A DNA stretch of 64,000 nt from assembly GCA_947176235.1 (NCBI GenBank), contig CAMWPM010000001.1, positions 1 through 64,000 of the forward strand, read 5' to 3'. The notes below the pieces were generated by a model. The model saw nothing but the letters and a program-made list of their open reading frames with translations. It was not told where the DNA came from and made no database searches. The translations under genes and the position numbers were made by a program. Shown piece after piece: positions 9,058-17,561 of the stretch (the first letter of the stretch is position 1; each line of letters begins with the position of its first letter). Origin of the DNA: an uncultured Bacteroidales bacterium (GTDB lineage Bacteria; Bacteroidota; Bacteroidia; Bacteroidales; Muribaculaceae).

Positions 9058-9670
9058 GCCCAAGAGAGAGGAGAATGAATAAAGTTCTTTTGTTTTATTT
9101 AATAAACGATCATCTCGGGAAAAACGTTCAGTGCTTCACGATTATTTATACTAAGGTGATATTTCTTTACATTAATTCAGCAAACTAACGTTAAACAACA
9201 TGAGAACACAAAAAATTTCACCATACCCATACACAATTTTTATAAAACTAACATATATCAAAATTATTGTTCTATCCATGAGATTGTCGGAGGATCTAAA
9301 CAATAGTTTTCTGATATAGAGTTTCCTAACGAATCCGATAAGACTTCCTAACAAAATAAGATATCACGAAACTGGCGGGCAAAAGTGCAGTTACGGCTGT
9401 CGGATAATAAGATTCACTAACAGAATAGGGCATTACAAAAGCTGTTCAATTCATCAATATATCCTATTTAACATAATATGGATTATGGGCAAGCGATGTC
9501 ATTCCGAATCATACTACAAAGATAATAACATTTCTATCATTTTCCACGTCAAAAAAGCACATTCAACTATTATAATATAAAAGTGCCACATCCATTTACG
9601 TGATAATTTTCATGAATGCTATTTCAACACACCGGTAGAAAATCTCATCGGATTTCATTTCTGTACCTAT

Positions 9671-9709
9671 TTTTAGAATACCTACCAATTTTTTAGAATA
9701 CCTACCAAT
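9671..9709. repeat. Tandem 20-bp repeat beside comEC 3' end
   Basis: TTTTAGAATACCTACCAAT occurs at 9671-9689 and again at 9691-9709, a period of 20 bp. A truncated third copy (ACCTATTTTTAGAAT, starting near 9665) precedes them. The last copy ends two bases before the comEC stop codon, on the downstream side of that gene. Confidence 0.6.
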
Positions 9710-9711
9710 GT

Positions 9712-11799
9712 TTACTGAATCTTTTCTGACAACGGGCCATCTTGCATCCTTTGGTAAGTAATTCCTAACTTGGATAATTCATCTGTCATTTTTTCCAACT
9801 GCTTTGGACCGACATCGAGTGAGAATACAATTTTTTCTGGTCGATAATCATTCACAGCCTTTAAAACGTCACCTCTGAAACCCTTACATACAATCATATA
9901 ATCTACTCCAGATTTGGTTACTGTGTAATCGCGTCTGTTAAGTAAAACGATAGACTTACTACCTATAAAAAGTTCATCCTTAGTTCTCAACATCATTGAG
10001 TCCCTATATCCGGCTTTAACGATCTCAATACTGTCTATCCCATTGCATTTTAGATAATTATCATATCTCAAATATGCTTTGGCTATGTCATCTCTTTCTC
10101 TGCCTCTGCGTTCTTCTGTGCCTGTCATGATGAATCTGCCGGGCATTCTGATTATTATATTCGTTGATTGACGATCACGTTGAATTGTCCATATATATTC
10201 ATTTGATTTACTGCTATTTAATATTATAAATATTACAAAAACCGTCCATAGGCACGCACTCGTGCATAATAGTCGTTTGGTTCTTTTTATTACACTCAAT
10301 GCAGTGAAAATCAGTGCGCAAAAATAAGGAATTAGCAACCAGCCTGAAAGATAAATGTTTTCCACAATGGATCCGGGTAATGATCCGACCCATTTTACAA
10401 ACCAGGTTATCCAATTCAGCGACTGATTCAGAAGTTCTGCCAGCCAACTTAATTCAATACCTGCGACTGTGCCGAGAAGCAACACCACTCCCCCGCCTGC
10501 AATCCAGGGCAACAATGTCAGCACCGGGATATTGGCTATTAGAAAATAAACCGGGAAAGTATGAAAGTAGTATGCGGAAACCACGCCTGTACCTGCCACG
10601 GCTGCAATCGTGGTTATTGCTCCGGATGACATTCTTCCTGTTCGGCTTCTGCTGAGCTGGTGCATGGGGACGAGAGTAATAATCGCTGCTACCGCAAGAA
10701 AAGAAAGCTGAAAGCCGGGGCTCCAAAGCGCAAGAGGATCAAATGTCAGTATCAGTATCCCAGCAAGACAGAGATTATTTAATGTGGAGGATGTTCGATG
10801 TATTAGTCCGGCAATAATGATAATGGTAGCCATCACTACGGATCTCACCACCGATGGTGACAATCCGGTGGCTACTGCATATAACCAGATGACTACTACA
10901 GTAATGATTCCTCTCACCAATCTCCGTCTGTCCAGTAGTGCCATTGGCAATAGTGCTATTCCTATTAGTCCGATTAGAATTCCGACATGCATCCCGCTTA
11001 CTGCGAGGATATGACTAAGTCCGACCGCTGAGAATTCTGATCGTAACCCACTGAATCCCGTGGGAGAGCTACCTGTCATCAAAGTCGTGAAAAACATAGT
11101 TGTCTCGTGATCCAATCCAGCTTGTTTGAGATGGCTTTCTACATTTGTGGCGAATTTATGCTTTATTTTCCATATCCCGACTGTCAGCGGCAGATTCTCC
11201 TCCCGACTGACCATTACTCCCTTTTCAATTACTACACCGAGAACCCTAATTCCTTTCCTCCACTGATATGCAGGAAAATCTTGTTCAAAGGGTACGTCAG
11301 CAGTCGATATAAACTCCTTTATTTCAGTCTCAAATGTTACCCTGTCACCCGGATTAAAATCAGGCTGTCTGGTTGGATTCACGACATAACAGAAAAAAGG
11401 ATTGACGGGCTCCATCTTGTGATTTATTGGATTATACCAAGAATCCACTCTCACCACACCATTGAGCGACCGCTCTCCTTCCACCCTCTCCTTCACATAT
11501 CCTGAAAATCTTCCCTTCTCACCCATCAGTTCCGATGCAGGTTTCTGTGGAAAGTTTAATTCGCATGTCAACCAGCCGACTACACCCACAACCGCCATTA
11601 CCGCAAATGGGCCAAAACGACGTTGCCATAGCCTGGATGCCATGGCAACGATAATGCAAATAAACGGTATGAAATAAAATGCTAATGAACCTTCCACCAG
11701 TCCGCATACCGCAATCGTTACGATCATCACAATAAGCACCGGAAGCAGCGGCACCGAGCTAAGACGTAACGGTGGAGTAGCAGAGATTCGCGAGGGCAT
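9712..11799 (-). CDS. comEC: ComEC/Rec2-type DNA uptake channel
   Basis: A multi-pass inner-membrane protein of 695 aa. The N-terminus has three or four hydrophobic segments, then an OB-like periplasmic region with DUF4131 character at about 90-200. The competence block follows with the hallmark LSHILAVSGMHVGIL at about 261-275 and a further run of about seven helices. ComEC carries incoming single-stranded DNA across the inner membrane in transformation. The C-terminal 170 residues lack the HxHxDH motif of the metallo-beta-lactamase domain found in full-length forms, so any nuclease function must be absent or come from elsewhere. It begins four bases after the YeiH-type gene on the same strand. 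Confidence 0.9.
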   Translation of the reverse strand: MPSRISATPPLRLSSVPLLPVLIVMIVTIAVCGLVEGSLAFYFIPFICIIVAMASRLWQRRFGPFAVMAVVGVVGWLTCELNFPQKPASELMGEKGRFSGYVKERVEGERSLNGVVRVDSWYNPINHKMEPVNPFFCYVVNPTRQPDFNPGDRVTFETEIKEFISTADVPFEQDFPAYQWRKGIRVLGVVIEKGVMVSREENLPLTVGIWKIKHKFATNVESHLKQAGLDHETTMFFTTLMTGSSPTGFSGLRSEFSAVGLSHILAVSGMHVGILIGLIGIALLPMALLDRRRLVRGIITVVVIWLYAVATGLSPSVVRSVVMATIIIIAGLIHRTSSTLNNLCLAGILILTFDPLALWSPGFQLSFLAVAAIITLVPMHQLSRSRTGRMSSGAITTIAAVAGTGVVSAYYFHTFPVYFLIANIPVLTLLPWIAGGGVVLLLGTVAGIELSWLAELLNQSLNWITWFVKWVGSLPGSIVENIYLSGWLLIPYFCALIFTALSVIKRTKRLLCTSACLWTVFVIFIILNSSKSNEYIWTIQRDRQSTNIIIRMPGRFIMTGTEERRGRERDDIAKAYLRYDNYLKCNGIDSIEIVKAGYRDSMMLRTKDELFIGSKSIVLLNRRDYTVTKSGVDYMIVCKGFRGDVLKAVNDYRPEKIVFSLDVGPKQLEKMTDELSKLGITYQRMQDGPLSEKIQ

Positions 11800-11803
11800 C
11801 GTA

Positions 11804-12787
11804 TCAGTCGATCGTCGCCATTACGACAAAGAAACTTGATACACCGATTACGATCCAGAGCAGGATGGCAAGGAGCAATGGCTTAACCCCTACCTGCTTT
11901 ATGGTGGCGAGTGACAGACTTGCTCCGATAAAGAACAGTGTTACCACCAATCCTTTCTTTGCGATGTACACGATAGCTTGCGACAATTCTACGGGAAGTC
12001 CGCAATACGTGTTGATGATCATCGCAAGAATGAATAGGAAGATGAACCAGGGAATAGAAATCTTGCTTGTCTTGTCACGAAAAATTACCATTGTGACAAG
12101 CGCAAGGGGGATAATCCAAAGGGCTCGCGTAAGCTTGATGAGCGTAGCGATCTGGACGGCTTCAGGACCGTAAGCCTCTCCCGCGCCGACCACGGAGGAT
12201 GTATCATGAATGGCGATGGCAGCCCAGGTTCCAAACTGAGCCTGAGTCATATCAAACATTTTTCCAAGAGGAGGAAAAATGAAAAGAGCAATTGCATTGA
12301 GAATAAATATCACTCCGAGCGACACAGCCATTTCATTCCCGTCAGCCTTCAGGACAGGTCCGACAGCAGCGATTGCACTGCCTCCGCATATTGCCGTACC
12401 GGACGAGATAAGATAGGATGTTTTTCTGTTAATGTGCATCCAATAGCCGAAAAGTACGCCGAGACACATTACTCCGATCACCGAAACAATCGTGAACATC
12501 ATTCCTTCGCTCCCTGATTTCAGTGATTCCTGGACATTCATTCCGAAGCCAAGACCTACCACAGAAGCCTGAAGAAGATATTTCGACGTCTTTTTGTTGA
12601 ATTTCGGACATGGCATTGGAAGAGTCAGGGCAAAGACCAATCCAAGGAATAGAGCCACTGCAGGGGTAAACGGGGACGGCAATCCAAGTTTATCAAAAGG
12701 GATAAGAATTAGGATTATCAAAAAGATATATATCCATTTTGCGAGGCTTTGACGTGGAGAGAGAGTCGAGGCTTCAGCTTGTTTCAT
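11804..12787 (-). CDS. YeiH family putative anion/sulfate exporter
   Basis: A 327-aa membrane protein with about ten hydrophobic segments. It has the UPF0324 (YeiH) patterns GLGFGMNVQESLKSG, the glycine-rich SSGTAICGGSAIAAVGPVL and AAIAIHDTSSVVGAG. Family members are annotated as putative sulfate or sulfonate exporters, but substrates are mostly unproven. Four bases separate it from comEC downstream, suggesting one transcript; a functional link is not obvious. Confidence 0.88.
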   Translation of the reverse strand: MKQAEASTLSPRQSLAKWIYIFLIILILIPFDKLGLPSPFTPAVALFLGLVFALTLPMPCPKFNKKTSKYLLQASVVGLGFGMNVQESLKSGSEGMMFTIVSVIGVMCLGVLFGYWMHINRKTSYLISSGTAICGGSAIAAVGPVLKADGNEMAVSLGVIFILNAIALFIFPPLGKMFDMTQAQFGTWAAIAIHDTSSVVGAGEAYGPEAVQIATLIKLTRALWIIPLALVTMVIFRDKTSKISIPWFIFLFILAMIINTYCGLPVELSQAIVYIAKKGLVVTLFFIGASLSLATIKQVGVKPLLLAILLWIVIGVSSFFVVMATID

Positions 12788-12856
12788 CTGTTCAAGTAAT
12801 GTATTATAGGTCGGTGATATTTAATATATTATATTCATAAAAACATTATTGCCGTA

Positions 12857-13651
12857 TCATTCTCTGTGATTGGAGCTATTCCATATCCTCCACGACTCGA
12901 ACGCTTGCAGCAGGAGCATCTCCAACCCGTTCTTCACCGTTGCTCCCTGAGCTTCCGACCGTTTCATAAATTCCGTAGTATCCGGATTATATATAAGATC
13001 GTAGCAAAGATGTTCGGGCGTAAGAAGATCGTATGGAATATCCGGACACGAATCGACATTGGGGTACATTCCTAAAGGAGTCGTATTCACTATAACCTTA
13101 TACCGATCCATTACGTCCTGAGTCAGATCAGAATATGTGATTCTCCCCTCTCCATCTTGTCTGGAGACGAGCTGGGTGTTAAGCCCCAGACGTTGCAGTC
13201 CTACGACCACAGCCTTGGATGCCCCTCCGGTACCCAATACAAGAGCGTCGGTATGCCATGGCTGAAGTAAAGGATAAATTGAATCACTGAATCCGACAAT
13301 ATCACTGTTGTATCCTTCAAAAAAGAGATCCTTCCCGGATTCTCCCCTATCGATTCTCACTACATTAACCGCTCCGATTTCTTCAGCGACAGGGTTGATA
13401 TAATCCAGATAAGGGAAGATCTGTTCTTTATAGGGAATTGTGATGTTAAATCCACGCAAGCGCGGATGTTCTGCCACCGCTTCCATCAGATCTCCGATGT
13501 CGGGCAGTTCAAAGTTGATGTAACGGGCATCTATGCCTTCGCTCTCAAACTTTTTGTTAAAGAAGTCTTTCGAAAAAGAATGTCCCAGCGGATAGCCTAT
13601 CAGACCATACTCTGCGGCAAATTCCCGGTTGCGTTTTTTGTCGGATGTCAT
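12857..13651 (-). CDS. aroE: Shikimate dehydrogenase
   Basis: NADPH-dependent reduction of 3-dehydroshikimate to shikimate in aromatic amino acid synthesis. The substrate domain has YGLIGYPLGHSFSKDFF near residue 15 and FNITIPYKE with the catalytic Lys at about 73. The dinucleotide motif VLGTGGASKAVVVGL lies mid-protein, and NTTPLGMYP further on. The length of 264 aa is normal. It has its own promoter on the minus strand, TTTG-N20-TACTTTTG at 13687-13718. Confidence 0.95.
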   Translation of the reverse strand: MTSDKKRNREFAAEYGLIGYPLGHSFSKDFFNKKFESEGIDARYINFELPDIGDLMEAVAEHPRLRGFNITIPYKEQIFPYLDYINPVAEEIGAVNVVRIDRGESGKDLFFEGYNSDIVGFSDSIYPLLQPWHTDALVLGTGGASKAVVVGLQRLGLNTQLVSRQDGEGRITYSDLTQDVMDRYKVIVNTTPLGMYPNVDSCPDIPYDLLTPEHLCYDLIYNPDTTEFMKRSEAQGATVKNGLEMLLLQAFESWRIWNSSNHRE

Positions 13652-13686
13652 ATATTATATTTTCGTGAGACGTTAACAATTAATTG

Positions 13687-13718
13687 CAAAAGTAACAAAT
13701 TTTGCCAATTTCCGCAAA
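13687..13718 (-). promoter_or_regulatory. aroE promoter (TTTG-N20-TACTTTTG)
   Basis: Read on the minus strand, TTTG (13718-13715) is followed by 20 bases and TACTTTTG (13694-13687). The aroE start lies 36 bases downstream of the -7 box. Confidence 0.6.
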
Positions 13719-13752
13719 CAAATGTAAGGCTCGTTTAGTGCATTTGGGGGGA

Positions 13753-14226
13753 TTAATCGTGGTGATATGGCTCCCCTTTTAGTATTGTCATAGCGCGGTA
13801 AACCTGTTCGACAAGCAGCAGCCTGATCATTTCATGGCTGAAAGTCATTCTTGAGAAAGAAAGTTTTCTGTCCGACCGGTCATACACCGCCTGACTGAAT
13901 CCGTAAGGTCCTCCTATCACCATGAAAATGTTGTGCGGCTGGGTTGCCATAAGCCGGTCAAGACGTGCGGCAAGCTGCCTCGATGTAAGCTCCTCTCCTC
14001 TTTCGTCAAGCAAAATTACGTGATCCCCGCTCCCGAAGCGTTGAAGCATCGCTTCTCCCTCAAGTTCCTTTTGCTTATCTTCCGTCATCCCTTTGGTCGT
14101 TTTTACATCCGGCAATACCATCATTTCTACCGGGACATAATGACGCAGACGCTTCATGTACACCTCTATGCCTTCATTTAGCCATGAGGTCCTTGTTTTC
14201 CCCGTCATCATCAGCACGATTTTCAT
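13753..14226 (-). CDS. rlmH: 23S rRNA pseudouridine-1915 N3-methyltransferase
   Basis: A SPOUT-class methyltransferase that modifies helix 69 of 23S rRNA. The 157-aa length is typical. It opens MKIVLMMTGKT. It has the SAM-binding trefoil-knot motif FMVIGGPYGF and the family C-terminal block LSFSRMTFSHEMIRLLLVEQ followed by YRA and a terminal PYHHD. It is divergent from nadC across 82 bases, where minus-strand TAAATTTG (14291-14284) and plus-strand TAATTTTG (14274-14281) boxes overlap. Confidence 0.95.
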   Translation of the reverse strand: MKIVLMMTGKTRTSWLNEGIEVYMKRLRHYVPVEMMVLPDVKTTKGMTEDKQKELEGEAMLQRFGSGDHVILLDERGEELTSRQLAARLDRLMATQPHNIFMVIGGPYGFSQAVYDRSDRKLSFSRMTFSHEMIRLLLVEQVYRAMTILKGEPYHHD

Positions 14227-14308
14227 AAAATCAAAACTTTTTTGTTATTCTGTCTCTTTCAAAACTTTTTTCGTAATTTTGTGCAAATTTATAAAAATTG
14301 ACTGATTT

Positions 14309-15154
14309 ATGGAAACACGTGACCAACTCATCGACCGTCTCATCGAGCTTGCATTCCTTGAGGATGTAGGCGATGGCGACCACACCACTCTATCCACCAT
14401 ACCTGCCGACGAAATGGGACGTCAGCGACTGATAGTCAAGGAAGAAGGCATACTTGCCGGAGTCGAAGTCGCCCGCAGAGTGTTTGAATGGTTTGATCCC
14501 TCGCTGAAAATGACGGTATATATCAATGATGGAGCCCGCGTTAAGCCCGGCGATATTGCTTTTGAGGTTGAGGGTCCCGTCAGGTCCCTTCTGCAGACCG
14601 AACGCACCATGCTCAATATCATGCAACGTATGAGCGGGATAGCCACAACAACCGATCGTTACCAGCAGCGTCTTGCCGGACTCAAGACGAGGGTGCTTGA
14701 CACACGTAAGACAACTCCCGGAATGCGTATGCTTGAAAAAGAAGCCGTCAAGATTGGCGGAGGTTGCAACCACCGCATCGGCCTGTTCGATATGATTCTC
14801 ATCAAGGACAATCATGTCGATTTTGCAGGCGGCATCAAGCAGGCGATCCGCCGAGCAAAGGAATATTGCAAGGAGACCGGACGCGATCTGAAAATTGAAA
14901 TAGAAGTCCGCAACAACGAAGAGATTCTTCAGGCTCTCGAAGAAGGTGTTGACCGAATAATGCTCGATAATTTCACCCCCGAGCGCACTCGCGAGGCTGT
15001 CGCTCTGATTGATGGCCGTGCTGAGATTGAATCGTCGGGTGGCATCACGATCGACACTCTTCGTGATTACGGAGAGTGTGGCGTCGACTTTATTTCCGTA
15101 GGGGCACTTACCCACTCTGTCAAGGGACTCGACATGAGCTTCAAGGCATTCTGA
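14309..15154 (+). CDS. nadC: Nicotinate-nucleotide pyrophosphorylase (carboxylating)
   Basis: Quinolinate phosphoribosyltransferase of de novo NAD synthesis, converting quinolinate and PRPP to nicotinate mononucleotide. The family motifs DTRKTTPGMRMLEKEAV with GGGCNHR, LIKDNHV, IEIEVRNNEE, LDNFTPE and ESSGGI are all present in order. The 281-aa length is normal. NadA and NadB are not in the window. A strong bidirectional terminator follows at 15177-15212. Confidence 0.96.
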   Translation: METRDQLIDRLIELAFLEDVGDGDHTTLSTIPADEMGRQRLIVKEEGILAGVEVARRVFEWFDPSLKMTVYINDGARVKPGDIAFEVEGPVRSLLQTERTMLNIMQRMSGIATTTDRYQQRLAGLKTRVLDTRKTTPGMRMLEKEAVKIGGGCNHRIGLFDMILIKDNHVDFAGGIKQAIRRAKEYCKETGRDLKIEIEVRNNEEILQALEEGVDRIMLDNFTPERTREAVALIDGRAEIESSGGITIDTLRDYGECGVDFISVGALTHSVKGLDMSFKAF

Positions 15155-15176
15155 GCCTATTGCATTAATGATAAAA

Positions 15177-15212
15177 GGGGATGCAACAATGGATTAACCT
15201 TGTTGCATCCCC
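15177..15212. terminator. Bidirectional terminator between nadC and the SPFH gene
   Basis: GGGGATGCAACAA (15177-15189) pairs perfectly with TTGTTGCATCCCC (15200-15212) over 13 bp with a 10-nt loop. A-rich sequence lies on the left and TACTTTATTATT on the right, between convergent genes. Confidence 0.85.
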
Positions 15213-15234
15213 TACTTTATTATTCCATAATGAC

Positions 15235-16155
15235 CTATGTCGTGGGAATTACAGGTTGAGCGGGATCGTCGCTGCATAGCACAACAAGCAGATTTGCTGC
15301 CATCGAGGCCCTGCGGTCATCCGAAAGAGTCACGATATTGTCACGGTCAAGACTTTCGAGCGCCTGCTTCACCATCGACACAGCGCCCTCCACAATCTTC
15401 TCTCTTGCAGAAATTATGGCGTCAGCCTGCTGTCTGCGGAGCATTACAGCCGCGATTTCCGGAGCATACGCCAGATAATTAAGTCTCGCTTCCACCACTT
15501 CAAGCCCTGCCATTGCCAGACGGTCATTGATTTTTCGCTCAAGCAGGTCGTTAATCTCATCACCTCCGGCTCGTAGAGTAAGTTCGGAGCTCGATCCATC
15601 GTCATCATAAGCGTATTGACCTGCCACTTCTCTGAGCGCCGCATCGCTCTGGATGGTTACGAAATTGGCAAAATTGGCATGCATTCCTGCGCGGGTGGCA
15701 GAATTCGTCTCAAGGTCGAATGTCGCACGATAAGTATCTTTCACTCGCCATACAAGCACCATACCAATCATTATGGGATTACCGGTACGGTCATTGACCT
15801 TGATCGGCTCGACATCGAGATTGCAGATACGCAGCGAAAGCGCCTTCTTTGAGAGGAATGGATTCACCCAGAAGAATCCCGTGCGATCAAAGGTTCCTCT
15901 GTAACGACCGAAAAATATCATCACCTTCACTTGATTAGGTTCAAGCTGAAAATATCCTGCAAGCATTATCACTTCCGCAACAAGCAGTAATCCACAGATC
16001 ACTCCGGTCACTTCCGATGGATTGCCGCTGAAAATATAAAATACGGCGATTGCAAGTACCAGCTGGATAAAAAGCATCAGAAAGCCTGACACAGCTATTC
16101 CTTTGTAGGGATAGGCTCGGTTTTTTCCCTGTTCCATTTCTTTGTTGGTTGTCAT
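15235..16155 (-). CDS. SPFH/band 7 membrane protein
   Basis: A 306-aa stomatin/flotillin-like protein. Two close hydrophobic segments near the N-terminus (about 19-40 and 46-66) form a membrane hairpin. The SPFH domain follows (PFLSKKALSLRICNLDVEPIKV through the VVEARLNYLAYAPEIAAVMLRRQQA helix), and then an Ala/Glu-rich coiled coil. Such proteins form large ring or cage assemblies that organise membrane proteins. Its start overlaps the stop of the aldo/keto reductase gene by four bases, so it is the last gene of a three-gene redox operon. The tail lacks the DUF4339 or zinc-ribbon extension seen in some relatives. Confidence 0.88.
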   Translation of the reverse strand: MTTNKEMEQGKNRAYPYKGIAVSGFLMLFIQLVLAIAVFYIFSGNPSEVTGVICGLLLVAEVIMLAGYFQLEPNQVKVMIFFGRYRGTFDRTGFFWVNPFLSKKALSLRICNLDVEPIKVNDRTGNPIMIGMVLVWRVKDTYRATFDLETNSATRAGMHANFANFVTIQSDAALREVAGQYAYDDDGSSSELTLRAGGDEINDLLERKINDRLAMAGLEVVEARLNYLAYAPEIAAVMLRRQQADAIISAREKIVEGAVSMVKQALESLDRDNIVTLSDDRRASMAANLLVVLCSDDPAQPVIPTT

Positions 16156-17555
16156 GATTGTTTACGTTTTAATGTTTCTGCATAATTGTTGATGAGATCC
16201 ATATTTCCCGGAATATCAATTGACTGCGGACAGTGGCTAATGCATTCCTCACAATGTATGCAGTGGTCAGCCTGTCGCAGTTTTGGTACTGACCGGTCAT
16301 ATCCCACGAGGAAGTCGCGTCGTGCTTTGGCATAGGAAGGATCCATCTCGTCAGTAACAATATCTCCTGCATTGACGCATTTATTATAGTGTGCGAAAAT
16401 TGCGGGGATATCAAGCCCATGCGGACAAGGCATACAATATTTACAGTCAGTGCATGGAACCGTCGGGAATTGGAGAAGCATCGTCGCAACTTTCTGCAGA
16501 AGGCGATCCTCTTCTTCGCTTACCGGTTCGAGGGGAGAGTAAGTATTCACGTTCTCCACAAGGTGTTCCATGTAAGTCATGCCCGACAGCACCGTCAGTA
16601 TTCCCTCTGGAGTTCCGGCATATCGGAATGCCCATGAGGCAGTCGAGTCATCCGGTCTTTCCTGCTTAAGCATCGCAAGCAGATTATTGGGAAGGGATGC
16701 CAGTCTGCCACCTAAAAGCGGTTCCATCACTACGGCTGGAATATTTCTTTTTCTCAGTTCGCCATATAGGTATTCGGCATTAGTGTTACTTTCGTTCACT
16801 TCTTTAGCATGAGCCCAGTCAATGTAGTTGAGCTGAATCTGCACGAAGTCCCATTTTAGGCGACCTTCGTCATGAAGTTTCAGAAGATGGTCAAACACCT
16901 CCACATCTCCATGATACGAGAATCCGAGATTCCTGATTCTCCCTTCCTCACGTTCGTTGATAAGGAAATCAAGCATACCGTTGTCCTCGTATCGTGCGTT
17001 GTATGATTCCATCCCGCCTCCGCCGATTGCATGAAGCAGAAGATAGTCTATGTAGTCAGTTTGTAGCTCTTTAAGTGAATTGTGGTACATTTCGATCGAC
17101 TTCTCTCTTGGCCACGTTGAGGGAGCGAAGTTCGATAGTTTAGTCGCGATATAGTACGAATCACGGGGATGACGGGATAAGGCTATCCCCATGCAGCGTT
17201 CCGAAAGTCCGCGGCAATAAGCAGGCGATGTATCGAAATAGTTTACTCCATGTTCCAGAGCATAATCCACTTGCCTGTTGATTGCTTCCTGATCAAATTC
17301 CTCTGATCCGTCGATCTTTGGCAGACGCATACATCCGTATCCCAGCAATGAGACTTTATCGCCGGTGGTGGGTGTAGTTCTGTATGTCATCCCGCCGTCT
17401 TTTTTTGAGTGGGTCGACACTGTATCAGTCGACTTCCCGGATGGTACGCAGCCGGTGAGAGCCGTGAGTGCGGCAAGCTGACCGGCTCGTTTCAGGAAGG
17501 AACGCCTTGAGCGGTTTGTTGTCTGTATATTTTTGTCCGACATTGTGTTATTCAA
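16152..17555 (-). CDS. Tat-exported aldo/keto reductase with C-terminal 4Fe-4S domain
   Basis: The N-terminus carries a twin-arginine signal (RRSFLKRAGQLAALTALTGC). The following Cys could also be a lipobox, giving a membrane-anchored periplasmic enzyme. An aldo/keto reductase barrel follows, with the catalytic set Asp/Tyr in FDTSPAY, Lys in ATKL and His in LLHAI. The C-terminus holds a partial cluster motif CTDCKYCMPCPHGLDIP and a complete CIHCEECISHCPQSIDIP, so it should bind one or two 4Fe-4S clusters. It begins six bases after the polyferredoxin gene. Electron transfer between the two products is a reasonable inference; the substrate is unknown. Confidence 0.88.
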   Translation of the reverse strand: MNNTMSDKNIQTTNRSRRSFLKRAGQLAALTALTGCVPSGKSTDTVSTHSKKDGGMTYRTTPTTGDKVSLLGYGCMRLPKIDGSEEFDQEAINRQVDYALEHGVNYFDTSPAYCRGLSERCMGIALSRHPRDSYYIATKLSNFAPSTWPREKSIEMYHNSLKELQTDYIDYLLLHAIGGGGMESYNARYEDNGMLDFLINEREEGRIRNLGFSYHGDVEVFDHLLKLHDEGRLKWDFVQIQLNYIDWAHAKEVNESNTNAEYLYGELRKRNIPAVVMEPLLGGRLASLPNNLLAMLKQERPDDSTASWAFRYAGTPEGILTVLSGMTYMEHLVENVNTYSPLEPVSEEEDRLLQKVATMLLQFPTVPCTDCKYCMPCPHGLDIPAIFAHYNKCVNAGDIVTDEMDPSYAKARRDFLVGYDRSVPKLRQADHCIHCEECISHCPQSIDIPGNMDLINNYAETLKRKQS

Positions 17556-17561
17556 TTTTAA

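Larger units (their letters stand above)
8895..9711. other. Non-coding region with nested hairpins and a 20-bp tandem repeat
   Basis: No convincing gene lies in these 817 bases between two converging units. The first 170 bases are rich in inverted repeats (8931-8975 and 8984-9057). The middle is AT-rich and feature-poor. The last 45 bases hold a tandem repeat (9671-9709). Open frames at 8943-9188 (+) and 9172-9354 (-) have poor protein composition, and the first crosses the hairpins. A TAnnTTTG-like box on the minus strand (TATCTTTG, about 9521-9528) lacks a partner at the right spacing. Confidence 0.5.

Noticed and set aside
8943..9188. 81-codon frame in the 8.9-9.7 kb gap
   Set aside because: It starts within one hairpin and runs through another, and its composition (Ile/Lys/Arg runs) is that of AT-rich non-coding sequence.
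9172..9354. 60-codon minus-strand frame
   Set aside because: It is short, hydrophobic by base composition alone and lacks a promoter; a nearby TATCTTTG has no partner at the right spacing.
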